Made by a program: the position numbers and the translations under genes
NCBI GenBank assembly: GCA_964651395.1
Contig: CAZYXZ010000042.1
Location: 1 to 27,182 of the forward strand
Length of the DNA: 27,182 nt
Source: CAZYXZ01 sp964651395
Lineage (GTDB): Bacteria > Actinomycetota > Actinomycetes > BP-191
Direction of reading: 5' to 3'
The notes under the pieces: generated by a model
The model's input: only the letters and a program-made list of their open reading frames with translations
Databases searched by the model: none
Told to the model about the DNA's origin: nothing
Shown here: in pieces, positions 14,900 to 22,269 of the stretch
Layout: each line of letters starts with the position of its first letter
How positions within the stretch are numbered: the first letter of the stretch is position 1

Positions 14900-16260
14900 G
14901 CGACACGCCCCTGCGGGTCGGCAACTGCTCGGGTTTCTACGGCGACCGGCTCTCCGCGATGCGCGAGATGCTCGAGGGCGGAGAGCTCGACGTACTCACC
15001 GGCGACTACCTCGCCGAGCTGACGATGCTGATCCTCTGGCGCGGCCGTCTCAAGGACCCGAGCCGCGGCTACGCCAACACGTTCCTGCGCCAGCTCGAGG
15101 ACTGCCTCGGCCTCGCGCTGGAGAAGGGCGTGCGGATCGTCACGAACGCGGGCGGGCTCAACCCCGCGGGGTGCGCCGAGGCGGTCTCGGCGCTGACGAC
15201 GAAGCTCGGGCTGACCGCGTCGGTCGCGTACGTCGAAGGCGACGACCTGCTGCCGCGCATGGACGCGCTCGTCGCCGCGGGACACGACTTCGCGCACCTC
15301 GACGACGGCCGGCCGCTGTCGGCCGCGACGAACCCGCCGGTCACTGCCAATGCCTACCTCGGCGCATGGCCGATCGTGCGCGCGCTGGACGGTGGCGCGG
15401 ACGTCGTCGTCACGGGCCGCTGCACGGATGCGGCGCTCGTCGTCGGGCCGGCCGCCTGGCACCACGGCTGGGGCACGGAGGACTACGACGCGCTGGCCGG
15501 AGCGGTCGTCGCCGGGCACGTGCTCGAGTGCGGCGCGCAGGCGACCGGGGGCAACTACGCGTTCTTCACCGAGGTGAAGGACCCGCACCACCCGGGCTTC
15601 CCGCTCGCCGAGATCCACGCGGACGGCTCGTCGGTCGTCACCAAGCACCCCGGCACCGGCGGCGAGGTGAGCATCGGCACGGTCACCGCGCAGCTGCTCT
15701 ACGAGATCGGCGGCCCGGCGTACCTCGGGCCGGACGTCGTCGCGGACTTCGACTCGATCCGGCTGGCCGACGACGGGCCGGACCGCGTGCGCATCTCGGG
15801 CGTGACGGGCAGCGCGCCGCCGCCGGACCTCAAGGTCTGCCTCAACCTCGTCGGCGGCTTCCGCAACAGCGTGACGTTCGTCCTGACCGGGCTCGACGTC
15901 GACGAGAAGGCCGCGCTGATCGAGCAGGAGCTGTTCTCGCTGCTCGGCGGGCGAGAGTCGTTCCGCGAGGTGGACGTGCGGCTCGCGCGCACCGCTCACG
16001 AGGACCCCTCGACCAACGAGCAGGCGGTGTCGACGCTGCGTGTGACGGTGAAGGACGCGACGCCCGACCGGGTCGGCCGGCCGTTCTCGTCGGCCGCGGT
16101 CGAGCTCGGCCTCGCGTCGTACCCCGGCTTCACGATGACCGCGCCGCCGGGCGACGGCACGCCGTACGGCGTGTACTGGCCGGCGCTCGTGCCGCGGTCG
16201 CTGGTCACGGCGGTGGTCGTGCACGCCGACGGCACGCGCGAGGAGCTGCCGTATGGCTGA
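14896..16260 (+). CDS. AtuA family protein (DUF1446), main domain
   Basis: A 454-residue protein beginning with VGNCSGFYGDRLSAMREML, the conserved start of DUF1446/AtuA proteins. It also has the family blocks TGDYLAELTM, VTNAGGLNPAGCAEAV, VVTGRCTDAALVVGP, GHVLECGAQATGGNY and GTGGEVSIGTVTAQLLYEI. AtuA is needed for acyclic terpene (citronellol/geranyl) breakdown in pseudomonads; the biochemical role is unclear and in actinobacteria the substrate is unknown. Start GTG 14896 overlaps the previous stop (GTGA). Its C-terminal ferredoxin-like domain, fused in some relatives, is encoded separately by the next gene. The acyl-CoA carboxylase and dehydrogenase genes usually in terpene clusters are absent here. 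Confidence 0.9.
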   Translation: MSDTPLRVGNCSGFYGDRLSAMREMLEGGELDVLTGDYLAELTMLILWRGRLKDPSRGYANTFLRQLEDCLGLALEKGVRIVTNAGGLNPAGCAEAVSALTTKLGLTASVAYVEGDDLLPRMDALVAAGHDFAHLDDGRPLSAATNPPVTANAYLGAWPIVRALDGGADVVVTGRCTDAALVVGPAAWHHGWGTEDYDALAGAVVAGHVLECGAQATGGNYAFFTEVKDPHHPGFPLAEIHADGSSVVTKHPGTGGEVSIGTVTAQLLYEIGGPAYLGPDVVADFDSIRLADDGPDRVRISGVTGSAPPPDLKVCLNLVGGFRNSVTFVLTGLDVDEKAALIEQELFSLLGGRESFREVDVRLARTAHEDPSTNEQAVSTLRVTVKDATPDRVGRPFSSAAVELGLASYPGFTMTAPPGDGTPYGVYWPALVPRSLVTAVVVHADGTREELPYG

Positions 16261-16591
16261 GACGTCGCGCCTCCCGCTCGGTCGCGTCATGGGCGCGCGG
16301 TCGGGTGACAAGGGCGGCACCGCGAACCTCGGCGTGTGGGTGCGCGACGACGCGGCGTACACCTGGCTGGCGTCGTACCTCACCGTGGCGCGGCTGCAGG
16401 AGCTGTTGCCCGAGTGCGCGGCACTGCCCGTGCAGCGGCACGAGCTGCCGAACATCCGGGCGATGAACTTCGTGATCCCCGGCCTGCTCGGCGAGGGCGT
16501 CGCGTCCTCGACCCGCGCCGACCCGCAGGCCAAAGGACTGGGCGAGTGGCTGCGCGCCCGCGTCGTCGACATCCCGTCGGACCTGCTCTGA
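16253..16591 (+). CDS. AtuA C-terminal-domain protein (ferredoxin-fold), separate subunit
   Basis: A 112-residue protein starting at ATG 16253 with AGGAG at 16241-16245 (7-nt spacing). It reads LPLGRVMGARSGDKGGTANL, then a helical part and LPNIRAMNFVIPGLLGEGV near the middle. This matches the small domain found at the C-terminus of long AtuA proteins. It overlaps the main AtuA gene by 8 nt, so the two polypeptides are probably made together and form one complex. Confidence 0.85.
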   Translation: MAETSRLPLGRVMGARSGDKGGTANLGVWVRDDAAYTWLASYLTVARLQELLPECAALPVQRHELPNIRAMNFVIPGLLGEGVASSTRADPQAKGLGEWLRARVVDIPSDLL

Positions 16592-17073
16592 CATCCCGGG
16601 GGTGTGCCTTCGCGAGCTGGCTGTCGGCCGGCCCGGACGAGGTCTGGTCGCGGATCACGACGGCACACGGCATCAACGCCGAGCTCGGTCCGTGGCTGCG
16701 CATGACGGCGCCGCGTGAGTTCCGCACGCTCGACCCGGCGTCGTTCCCGATCGGCCGGCGCGCGTTCCGCAGCTGGGTGCTGCTCCTGGGCGTGATCCCG
16801 GTGGACTACGACGACCTCACGCTCGTGTCGCTGGACCCGGGCCGCGGCTTTCTCGAGCGATCGTCCACGGCATCACTGCGCGAGTGGCAGCACGCGCGCG
16901 AGATCAGTGCGGTCGAGGGCGGGACGCTGGTGGTCGACCGGCTGCGGCTGACCCCGCGCCGCGGCGTACCGGCTGCCCTTGCCGACCGCGTGGTGCGGGC
17001 CATCTTCGGGCACCGCCACCGCCGCCTCCGTCAGCACTTCACCGGCCGCGCAGCCGTGGCCGGGGACACGTAG
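16546..17073 (+). CDS. SRPBCC (START-like) family protein
   Basis: The conserved part starts FASWLSAGPDEVWSRITTAH and continues with GINAELGPWLRMTAP, then strands typical of the SRPBCC hydrophobic-pocket fold (about 155 residues), ending in HRHRRLRQHF. The ligand is unknown. The start is uncertain. GTG 16546, with AAAGGA at 16532-16537, is the only usual start codon before the domain and overlaps the previous gene by 46 nt. CTG 16588 would overlap its stop as CTGA and gives a more natural N-terminus. The stop TAG 17071-17073 shares one base with the GTG of the YibE/F gene, so it belongs to the same tightly packed operon. Confidence 0.75.
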   Translation: MAARPRRRHPVGPALTSRGCAFASWLSAGPDEVWSRITTAHGINAELGPWLRMTAPREFRTLDPASFPIGRRAFRSWVLLLGVIPVDYDDLTLVSLDPGRGFLERSSTASLREWQHAREISAVEGGTLVVDRLRLTPRRGVPAALADRVVRAIFGHRHRRLRQHFTGRAAVAGDT

Positions 17074-18257
17074 TGGGCGCCGCTCATGGGCACGAGGCCG
17101 GCGAGCACCATCCGGCCGCGCCCGCCGTACGCCGGCTCCTCGTCCTGCTGGTGGGGCCGTTCGTGCTGCTCACGCTCATCGGCATGGTCCTGCTGTGGCC
17201 GGGCGATCGCGCGAGGGTCGACATCTCGGAGACCGGGCTGGGCGCGCGGCTGATCGACGCGCACGTCACGGCGACGACCGAGGACCCCTGCCCGGCCGCG
17301 GAGGAAGAGGCCGAGCTGCAGTGCCTCACCATCGAGGTGCGCATCGACGAAGGGCCCGACTCGGGCCAGACGCGACGGATCGACGTCGGCCAGACCACGC
17401 AGACCGCGCTGCCGCGGGTCGGCGACGAGGTGGTCCTCGGCTACGAGCCGGCTGCCGAGGAGGCGACCGAGCAGTACTTCTTCGCCGACTACCAGCGCGG
17501 CGGCTCACTGCTGTTCCTCACCGTCGTGTTCTGCCTCGTCGTCGTCGCACTCGGCCGGTGGCGCGGGCTCTTCGCGTTGCTCGGTCTGGCGATCAGCCTG
17601 CTGGTCCTGACCAAGTTCGCGCTGCCCTCCCTGCTCGACGGGCACAGCCCCCTGGGCGTGGCGGTGGTCGCGAGCTCGCTGATCATGGTGATCGCGCTCT
17701 ACCTGGCACACGGCTTCAACGTGCGGACCAGCACCGCGCTGGCCGGCACGTTGGTCAGCCTGCTGCTGACCGGCGTACTCGGCAGCGCGTTCGTCACCGC
17801 GGCGCGCTTCTCGGGGCTGGCCAGCGAGGAGGCGACGACGCTGCGCGCGTTCGCCGGCCAGGTCGACCTACGGGGACTGCTGCTGGCCGGGATGATCATC
17901 GGCTCGCTCGGCGTGCTCGACGACGTCACGGTCACGCAGGTCTCGGCCGTGTGGGAGCTGCGGCGCGCGAATCCGGCGTACACCGCCTTCGAGCTCTACC
18001 GCTCGGCCGTGCGGATCGGCCGCGACCACATCGCGTCGACGGTCAATACCCTGGTGCTGGCGTACGCCGGTGCGTCCCTGCCGCTGCTGCTGCTGTTCAC
18101 CCTGGCCGGTCGCGGTGCGGGCGAGGTGCTGACCAGCGAGATCGTGGCGCAGGAAGCCGTGCGCACCCTGGTCGGCAGCATCGGCCTGGTCGCGTCAGTC
18201 CCCATCACCACCTGGCTCGCCAGCGTCGTCGCCACCCGCGACACCCCCACCCCCTAA
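17073..18257 (+). CDS. YibE/F family multi-pass membrane protein
   Basis: A 394-residue membrane protein. One helix near the N-terminus (about 22-42) is followed by an exported beta domain (DISETGLGARLIDAHVTATT to YFFADYQRGG), then a bundle of about seven helices including VVVALGRWRGLFALLGLAIS, LIMVIALYLAHGFNVRTSTA and the family hallmark GMIIGSLGVLDDVTVTQ, followed by SAVWELRRANP and GRDHIASTVNTLVLAYAGAS. YibE/F proteins are widespread and of unknown function, possibly transporters. Start GTG 17073 overlaps the SRPBCC stop by one base (TAGTG). It is the last gene of the plus-strand run and ends 5 nt before palindrome copy 2. Confidence 0.92.
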   Translation: MGAAHGHEAGEHHPAAPAVRRLLVLLVGPFVLLTLIGMVLLWPGDRARVDISETGLGARLIDAHVTATTEDPCPAAEEEAELQCLTIEVRIDEGPDSGQTRRIDVGQTTQTALPRVGDEVVLGYEPAAEEATEQYFFADYQRGGSLLFLTVVFCLVVVALGRWRGLFALLGLAISLLVLTKFALPSLLDGHSPLGVAVVASSLIMVIALYLAHGFNVRTSTALAGTLVSLLLTGVLGSAFVTAARFSGLASEEATTLRAFAGQVDLRGLLLAGMIIGSLGVLDDVTVTQVSAVWELRRANPAYTAFELYRSAVRIGRDHIASTVNTLVLAYAGASLPLLLLFTLAGRGAGEVLTSEIVAQEAVRTLVGSIGLVASVPITTWLASVVATRDTPTP

Positions 18258-18262
18258 CTCCG

Positions 18263-18315
18263 GATCTCACGTACCAGGAGGGGTCGGAATTCGACCCCTC
18301 CTGGTACGTGAGATC
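18263..18315. repeat. Dispersed palindromic repeat, copy 2 (terminator-like)
   Basis: A perfect 24-bp stem: GATCTCACGTACC followed by AGGAGGGGTCG (18263-18286) pairs with its complement at 18292-18315 around a GAATT loop. The outermost CG at 18261-18262 no longer pairs cleanly (right end reads GATCGCG). It lies between the YibE/F stop (18257) and the converging gene ending at 18330. Confidence 0.92.
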
Positions 18316-18329
18316 GCGGAAGGGTGGGG

Positions 18330-19232
18330 CTAGGGCGTCCAGCCGTGCTGTTGGAGTGCGGCCTTCACTCGGCGTACGACGAGGTCGCCGTCGCTCAGGA
18401 TGGCGCGGCCCGTGGCTGTGACAGCGAGCCAGCCCGCGGCCGCCAAGGCGCTTTCGACGTCCTGGTCGCGCTCCCAGGTTTCTGCCTCGAGGTGAAAGCG
18501 CCGACCGTGAACCAGGAGCGCGACCCGGTAGGCAGGCCAGGCGAGATCGAGGCGCGCGACGCTGCCGGTGTCCATGGCGAACAAGTACTGCGACTGTGGC
18601 TCCGGCAGCCCCGAACGACAGCAGCGACGACCGATGGACATCTCGATCACGGACTCGTAGCCCGGCTGGAGCGACTCGACGATCCGGCCCAACGGGGGAC
18701 CGCCGGGCGAGAAGCGATCTCGTGCCGCCTCGAGTTCGAGTTGCCGTTGGGAGCATCGGCGATCCTTGAGAACGGACGCCACAAGTGCGACTCGTTCGGA
18801 CTCGCCGCGCAGGTAACCGCACAAGTCGAAGACGGTGCGTTCACGGCTGACCAGCAGGAGCCCGCTCGAATGCGGCTCCATGAGCGTCCGGTCGAAGCCG
18901 GCGCAGCGATGCGCATGTAGACCCGCTTGCGGCCGGATGTGCCGGTCATGGTGCACAAGCAAGTGCACGACGTCCGGGCGTTCCGGGATCAGGCCCCACA
19001 TCCAAGCGGCGGTGTGAAGGCAGAGCGCCGAGTCCCGTCCGCCGTACAACGCGGCAGCGTGCTCGCGCGCCAGCGGCCCCAGGTACTTGGGCACCAGGTA
19101 GACGCAGGGAAGGGTCCGGCGCCAGCTGCGCCGCAGGTTGCTCTTGATCGCCTCGATCGACATGCCCATGTCCAGCGCCTGGCTGCGATGCACGGCGCCG
19201 TCCTGGGCTCGCAGCAACTCGTGGAGATCCAT
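18330..19232 (-). CDS. AbiEi-like N-terminal domain with degenerate DUF559-type nuclease-like C-terminus
   Basis: A 300-residue protein. The N-terminus (MDLHELLRAQDGAVHRSQAL, then a helix and RRTLPCVYLVP) resembles the winged-helix domain of type IV AbiEi antitoxin-like proteins. The C-terminus resembles the DUF559/Vsr-like endonuclease fold (RLDLAWPAYR, then VHGRRFHLE, ERDQD, ALAAAGW). Where active relatives have Glu-x-Asp-Gly in the core strand this one reads Leu-Val-His-Gly, so both acidic residues are replaced and it is probably not a nuclease. Such proteins are common orphans in actinobacteria and vary in number. No AbiEii toxin gene is adjacent. ATG 19232 has no clear ribosome-binding site. 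GC content is visibly lower than in neighbours, and palindrome copies 2 and 3 bracket the gene, which could mean acquisition. Confidence 0.8.
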   Translation of the reverse strand: MDLHELLRAQDGAVHRSQALDMGMSIEAIKSNLRRSWRRTLPCVYLVPKYLGPLAREHAAALYGGRDSALCLHTAAWMWGLIPERPDVVHLLVHHDRHIRPQAGLHAHRCAGFDRTLMEPHSSGLLLVSRERTVFDLCGYLRGESERVALVASVLKDRRCSQRQLELEAARDRFSPGGPPLGRIVESLQPGYESVIEMSIGRRCCRSGLPEPQSQYLFAMDTGSVARLDLAWPAYRVALLVHGRRFHLEAETWERDQDVESALAAAGWLAVTATGRAILSDGDLVVRRVKAALQQHGWTP

Positions 19233-19307
19233 GGCGCCAAGGTGCCGACGTGGATGCGGCAAGAGGCGGCACACCCGAAACGTGTGTACGTCGCACAGCC
19301 ATCCACA

Positions 19308-19384
19308 CCCCAAGTTCCGGATCTCACGTACCAGAAAGGGTCGAAAAGCGACCCCTGGTGGTACGTGAGATCCGGAACTTGGGG
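19308..19384. repeat. Dispersed palindromic repeat, copy 3 (terminator-like, longest arms)
   Basis: CCCCAAGTTC followed by CGGATCTCACGTACCA (19308-19333) pairs perfectly over 26 bp with 19359-19384. Inside, a short mismatched stretch precedes a GGGTCG/CGACCC stem (19338-19343 with 19349-19354) and an AAAAG loop. It starts 2 nt after the zur stop codon (TTA at 19387-19389) and lies 75 nt upstream of the AbiEi/DUF559-like gene. Confidence 0.92.
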
Positions 19385-19386
19385 GG

Positions 19387-19770
19387 TTAGGCGGGGCAGG
19401 TGGGGCAGAGGCCGAAGACTTCGACGGTGTGGCTGACGTCGCGGAACTTGTGGCGCTTGGCCACGGCGCGGGCCCAGGCTTCCACCTCCGGGCCGTCCAC
19501 CTCGACGGACCGGCCGCATCGCCGGCAGACCAGGTGGTGGTGGTGGCCGGCCGAGTCGCACCGGCGGTAGAGGGACTCGCCGTCGTCGGAGCGCAGTACG
19601 TCGACCTCGTCGGCTTCCGCGAGTGCCTGCAGGGTGCGGTACACGGTGGTGAGTCCGACCCGGTCACCCTCGGCCCGGAGCTCGTCGTGCAGCTGTTGCG
19701 CACTCCGGAAGCCCCCGGCCCGGGCCAGCGCCGCTGCGATCGCCGTGCGCTGCTTCGTGTTGCGGGTCAT
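19387..19770 (-). CDS. zur: Fur-family regulator, probably the zinc uptake regulator Zur
   Basis: A 127-residue Fur-family repressor. The N-terminal winged helix is TKQRTAIAAALARAGGFRSA to GLTTVYRTLQALAEADEVD. The dimerisation half has the metal-site histidines in CDSAGHHHHLVC and the two structural CxxC pairs (CRRC, and CPTC at the C-terminus). With zinc bound, such a protein blocks transcription of zinc uptake genes. Its position as the last gene of a znuACB operon, with start overlapping the znuB stop (ATGA, 19767-19770), and a Zur-like box before znuA make Zur much more likely than Fur. Transcription ends at palindrome copy 3. Confidence 0.88.
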   Translation of the reverse strand: MTRNTKQRTAIAAALARAGGFRSAQQLHDELRAEGDRVGLTTVYRTLQALAEADEVDVLRSDDGESLYRRCDSAGHHHHLVCRRCGRSVEVDGPEVEAWARAVAKRHKFRDVSHTVEVFGLCPTCPA

Positions 19771-20573
19771 CGCGACCTCATCCGGCCGAGCGGGATCGCG
19801 ACGAGGAACGTCGCGAGTGCCAGCAGGACGATCGTCGCTCCCGGGGCGACGTCCAGGTAGTACGCGAGCACGAGTCCGCTCACCGACACGACGACGCCGA
19901 CCGCGACGCTGCCGAGCACCGCGGCCTTGAAGCTGCGGGCGATCTGCTGAGCACCGGCGACCGGCAACACCATCAGCGCGGAGACCAGCAGTACGCCGAC
20001 CACGCGCATCGACAGCGCGACCGTGAGCGCGGCGGTGACGGCGATCACCATGTTCAGCCAGGTGACCGGCAGGCCCGAGACGCGCGCGACCTCCTCGTCG
20101 TACGTCACCGAGAACAGCGCCCGCCAGCAACCTGCGACGACGGCGAGGACGACGACCGCGAGTCCCGTGATGACGCGCAAGTCGCCGCTGCTCACCGTCG
20201 TGACCGATCCGAAGAGGTAGCCGACCAGGTTCGCGGCGCTCGCTTCGCGCGCCAGGCCGATCAGCAGTACGCCGGTCGCGATGCCGCCGTAGAAGAGCGC
20301 CGCGAGCGCCACGTCGCCCGACGTGCCACCTCGTGAGCGCAGGACCTCGATGGCAACGGCCCCGAGCACGGCCGCGACGACCGCGGTGGCGAGCGGCGAG
20401 GTGCCGAGCAGGAAGCCGAGCGCCACGCCGGCCACCGCGATGTGCCCGATGCCGTCGCCGAGCAGCGAGAGGCGTCGCTGCACGAGGAAGGCGCCGATGG
20501 CCGGCGCGCACAGCCCGACCAGTACGGCGGCCAGCAGCGCCCGGCGCATGAAGTCGAGATCGAGGATGGTCAT
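19767..20573 (-). CDS. znuB: Zinc ABC transporter permease ZnuB
   Basis: A 268-residue ABC-3 family permease with about eight transmembrane helices. Typical segments are FMRRALLAAVLVGLCAPAIG, LVQRRLSLLGDGIGHIAVAG (the conserved block around the first cytoplasmic loop) and MRVVGVLLVSALMVLPVAGA. Start ATG 20573 overlaps the znuC stop as ATGA; an upstream in-frame ATG at 20585 would extend into znuC. It forms the membrane channel for the metal delivered by ZnuA. Confidence 0.9.
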   Translation of the reverse strand: MTILDLDFMRRALLAAVLVGLCAPAIGAFLVQRRLSLLGDGIGHIAVAGVALGFLLGTSPLATAVVAAVLGAVAIEVLRSRGGTSGDVALAALFYGGIATGVLLIGLAREASAANLVGYLFGSVTTVSSGDLRVITGLAVVVLAVVAGCWRALFSVTYDEEVARVSGLPVTWLNMVIAVTAALTVALSMRVVGVLLVSALMVLPVAGAQQIARSFKAAVLGSVAVGVVVSVSGLVLAYYLDVAPGATIVLLALATFLVAIPLGRMRSR

Positions 20574-21331
20574 CCGAGCCGCCATGGCGCACCGACGGAC
20601 CGTTCGGCCGGGTGATGGTGGTCGTCGGCGTGCACGTCGCCCAGCGGCATGCCGCCCGGCGGGATCGGGCCGTCGTGCACGACGTGACCTGACGACAGGA
20701 CGACCGCCCGGTCCACGAGCGACGCGAGCGGGCCGAGGTGATGGGTCACCAGCAGCACCGTGTGCCCGGTCTCCTTGAGCATGCGCAACGTCTCGGTGAA
20801 CGCGTGCTGGCTCTCGTCGTCGACGCCGGCCGTCGGCTCGTCGAGGACGAGCACGTCCGGCTCCTGCGCCAGGGCTCGCGCGATGTGGGCGCGCTGCTGC
20901 TGCCCGCCGGAGAGCGTGGCGATCCGGTCGGGGCCGCGGTCAGCGAGACCGACGGCGACCAGCGCCTCCTCGACTGCCTTGCGGTCGGGCTCGCCGGGTC
21001 GCCGCCACCAGCCGCCACGCGCCGTCCGTCCGCTGCCGACCACCTCGCGGACGGTCGCGGGCAGCCCGCCGGCGACGACGTGGCGCTGCGGCACGTAGCC
21101 GACGCGCGGCCACTCGCGGAACGCCGCGATCGGCGTACCGAAGACGCGCAGGTCGCCGCCGGCCAGGGGCTGCAGCCCGACCAGCGTGCGCACGAGCGTC
21201 GTCTTGCCGGAGCCGTTCGCACCGAGCAACGCGACGAACTCGCCGTCGCCGACCTGCACCGTCACGTCCTCGAGCACCGTCGTCGGCCCGAAGGCGACGA
21301 CGCCGTGCTCGAGCTGGAAGGGGGCCGTCAT
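20570..21331 (-). CDS. znuC: Zinc ABC transporter ATP-binding protein ZnuC
   Basis: A 253-residue ABC ATPase with Walker A GANGSGKT, signature LSGGQQQR, Walker B VLVLDEPTAGVD and the switch His in LLVTHHLG. It powers the ZnuB permease. The C-terminus has a His/Asp-rich stretch (DVHADDHHHPAE) that could bind metal. ATG 21331 overlaps the znuA stop as ATGA (21328-21331), and its own stop overlaps the znuB start in the same way. Confidence 0.92.
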   Translation of the reverse strand: MTAPFQLEHGVVAFGPTTVLEDVTVQVGDGEFVALLGANGSGKTTLVRTLVGLQPLAGGDLRVFGTPIAAFREWPRVGYVPQRHVVAGGLPATVREVVGSGRTARGGWWRRPGEPDRKAVEEALVAVGLADRGPDRIATLSGGQQQRAHIARALAQEPDVLVLDEPTAGVDDESQHAFTETLRMLKETGHTVLLVTHHLGPLASLVDRAVVLSSGHVVHDGPIPPGGMPLGDVHADDHHHPAERSVGAPWRLG

Positions 21332-22152
21332 CGGCAGCTCAGCGCGGTCCGCAGCGCCGCGAGATTCGCCCGCATCGCCGTGGTGTAGTCGCCCCCTGCT
21401 GGCTTGCTCTCGATCGGGTCGAGGACTGCGGTACGGGCGCCGATCTCGGACGCGACCGTCTGCGCCAGCTTCGGCGACACGAGACTCTCGAAGAAGATGG
21501 TCGTGACCTTGTTGGTACGCGCGAAGCGCACGACCTCGGCGAGCCGCGTGGGTGAGGGCTCCTGGTCGGGGCTGAGTCCCGTGATGCCGACCTGGTTCAG
21601 GCCATAGCGACGGGTCAGGTGCCCGAAGGCGGCGTGGCTGGTGAAGATGGTCTTGCGGTCGCAGTCGGCCAGCCCGGTCTTGAACTCCGCGTCGAGACTG
21701 ACCAGCTCCGACGCCAGCTCCACGCCGCGGGCGCGGATGGCGGCAGCGTGGGCCGGCCACAGCGTCGCCATGCGCTCCGCGACCGCGGTGGACAGCTCGC
21801 GGTAGCGGACCGGGTCCAGCCACACGTGCGGATCGGGGTCGTTGCCGACTCTCAGGTCGAACGCGCGGTCGCCACGCGCGGCCGCGTCGACGGCCGGCTG
21901 GAATCCCTTCACGTAGAGCGTGAGGTCGGCAGTCGACAGCAGCTCGGCCTGGCTCGGGCGCAGCTCGATGTCGTGCGGCTCGGCGCCGGGCGGCGTGAGG
22001 TCGGTGACGACGACGGTTTCCCCGCCGATCCGCTCCGCGAGATACGCGAGCGGGTAGAAGGCGGCGACCACCCGGGGCGGCCCGCCGGAGGTGCCCGACG
22101 AAGCGCACGCCGTCATCAGCAGTGCCAGAACGGCGCCCAGGACTCTCCGCAT
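21328..22152 (-). CDS. znuA: Zinc ABC transporter substrate-binding lipoprotein ZnuA
   Basis: A 274-residue lipoprotein of the cluster A-I (ZnuA/TroA) family. The lipobox is LLMTAC at about residues 12-17. Metal ligands expected for the family are present: His in PHDIELRPSQ, His in DPHVWLDP, His in TSHAAFGHL and an acidic residue in the C-terminal half. The long His-rich loop of some ZnuA proteins is missing, so manganese cannot be excluded from the protein alone, but the Zur gene and box argue for zinc. It captures the metal outside the membrane. First gene of the operon; ATG 22152 lies 19 nt after the Zur-like box. Confidence 0.88.
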   Translation of the reverse strand: MRRVLGAVLALLMTACASSGTSGGPPRVVAAFYPLAYLAERIGGETVVVTDLTPPGAEPHDIELRPSQAELLSTADLTLYVKGFQPAVDAAARGDRAFDLRVGNDPDPHVWLDPVRYRELSTAVAERMATLWPAHAAAIRARGVELASELVSLDAEFKTGLADCDRKTIFTSHAAFGHLTRRYGLNQVGITGLSPDQEPSPTRLAEVVRFARTNKVTTIFFESLVSPKLAQTVASEIGARTAVLDPIESKPAGGDYTTAMRANLAALRTALSCR

Positions 22153-22170
22153 GGCCCCAGTCAATCGCAA

Positions 22171-22187
22171 ACGACAACCATTGTCAT
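22171..22187 (-). promoter_or_regulatory. Zur-box-like palindrome upstream of znuA
   Basis: On the minus strand ATGACAATGGTTGTCGT: GACAA and TTGTC are perfect inverted repeats around TGG, with one mismatch in the flanking arm. Spacing and AT-rich core are those of Fur-family operators. It would overlap the znuA core promoter (GACAAT could be the -10). It also lies 83 nt before the divergent peptide gene and could control both. Confidence 0.72.
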
Positions 22188-22269
22188 CTAGACGCGACGC
22201 GTGGCTCCTGGACAGATCGGACACCGGTCCGTCATCCTGCCCCGGCACCGAACCCAGCCAAGGAGTCCC

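Noticed and set aside
14884..16668. A 594-codon minus-strand open frame across the AtuA genes
   Set aside because: Shadow frame; composition Arg/Val/Asp-rich without domain pattern, while the plus strand encodes conserved AtuA proteins.
18330..19232. Complete type IV toxin-antitoxin system
   Set aside because: Only an AbiEi-like N-terminal domain is seen; no AbiEii nucleotidyltransferase toxin lies next to it.
18263..19384. CRISPR-like array or insertion-sequence ends made of the repeated palindromes
   Set aside because: Spacing is irregular (13.7 kb and 1 kb), there are no cas genes, no transposase and no target-site duplications; the copies sit at gene ends.
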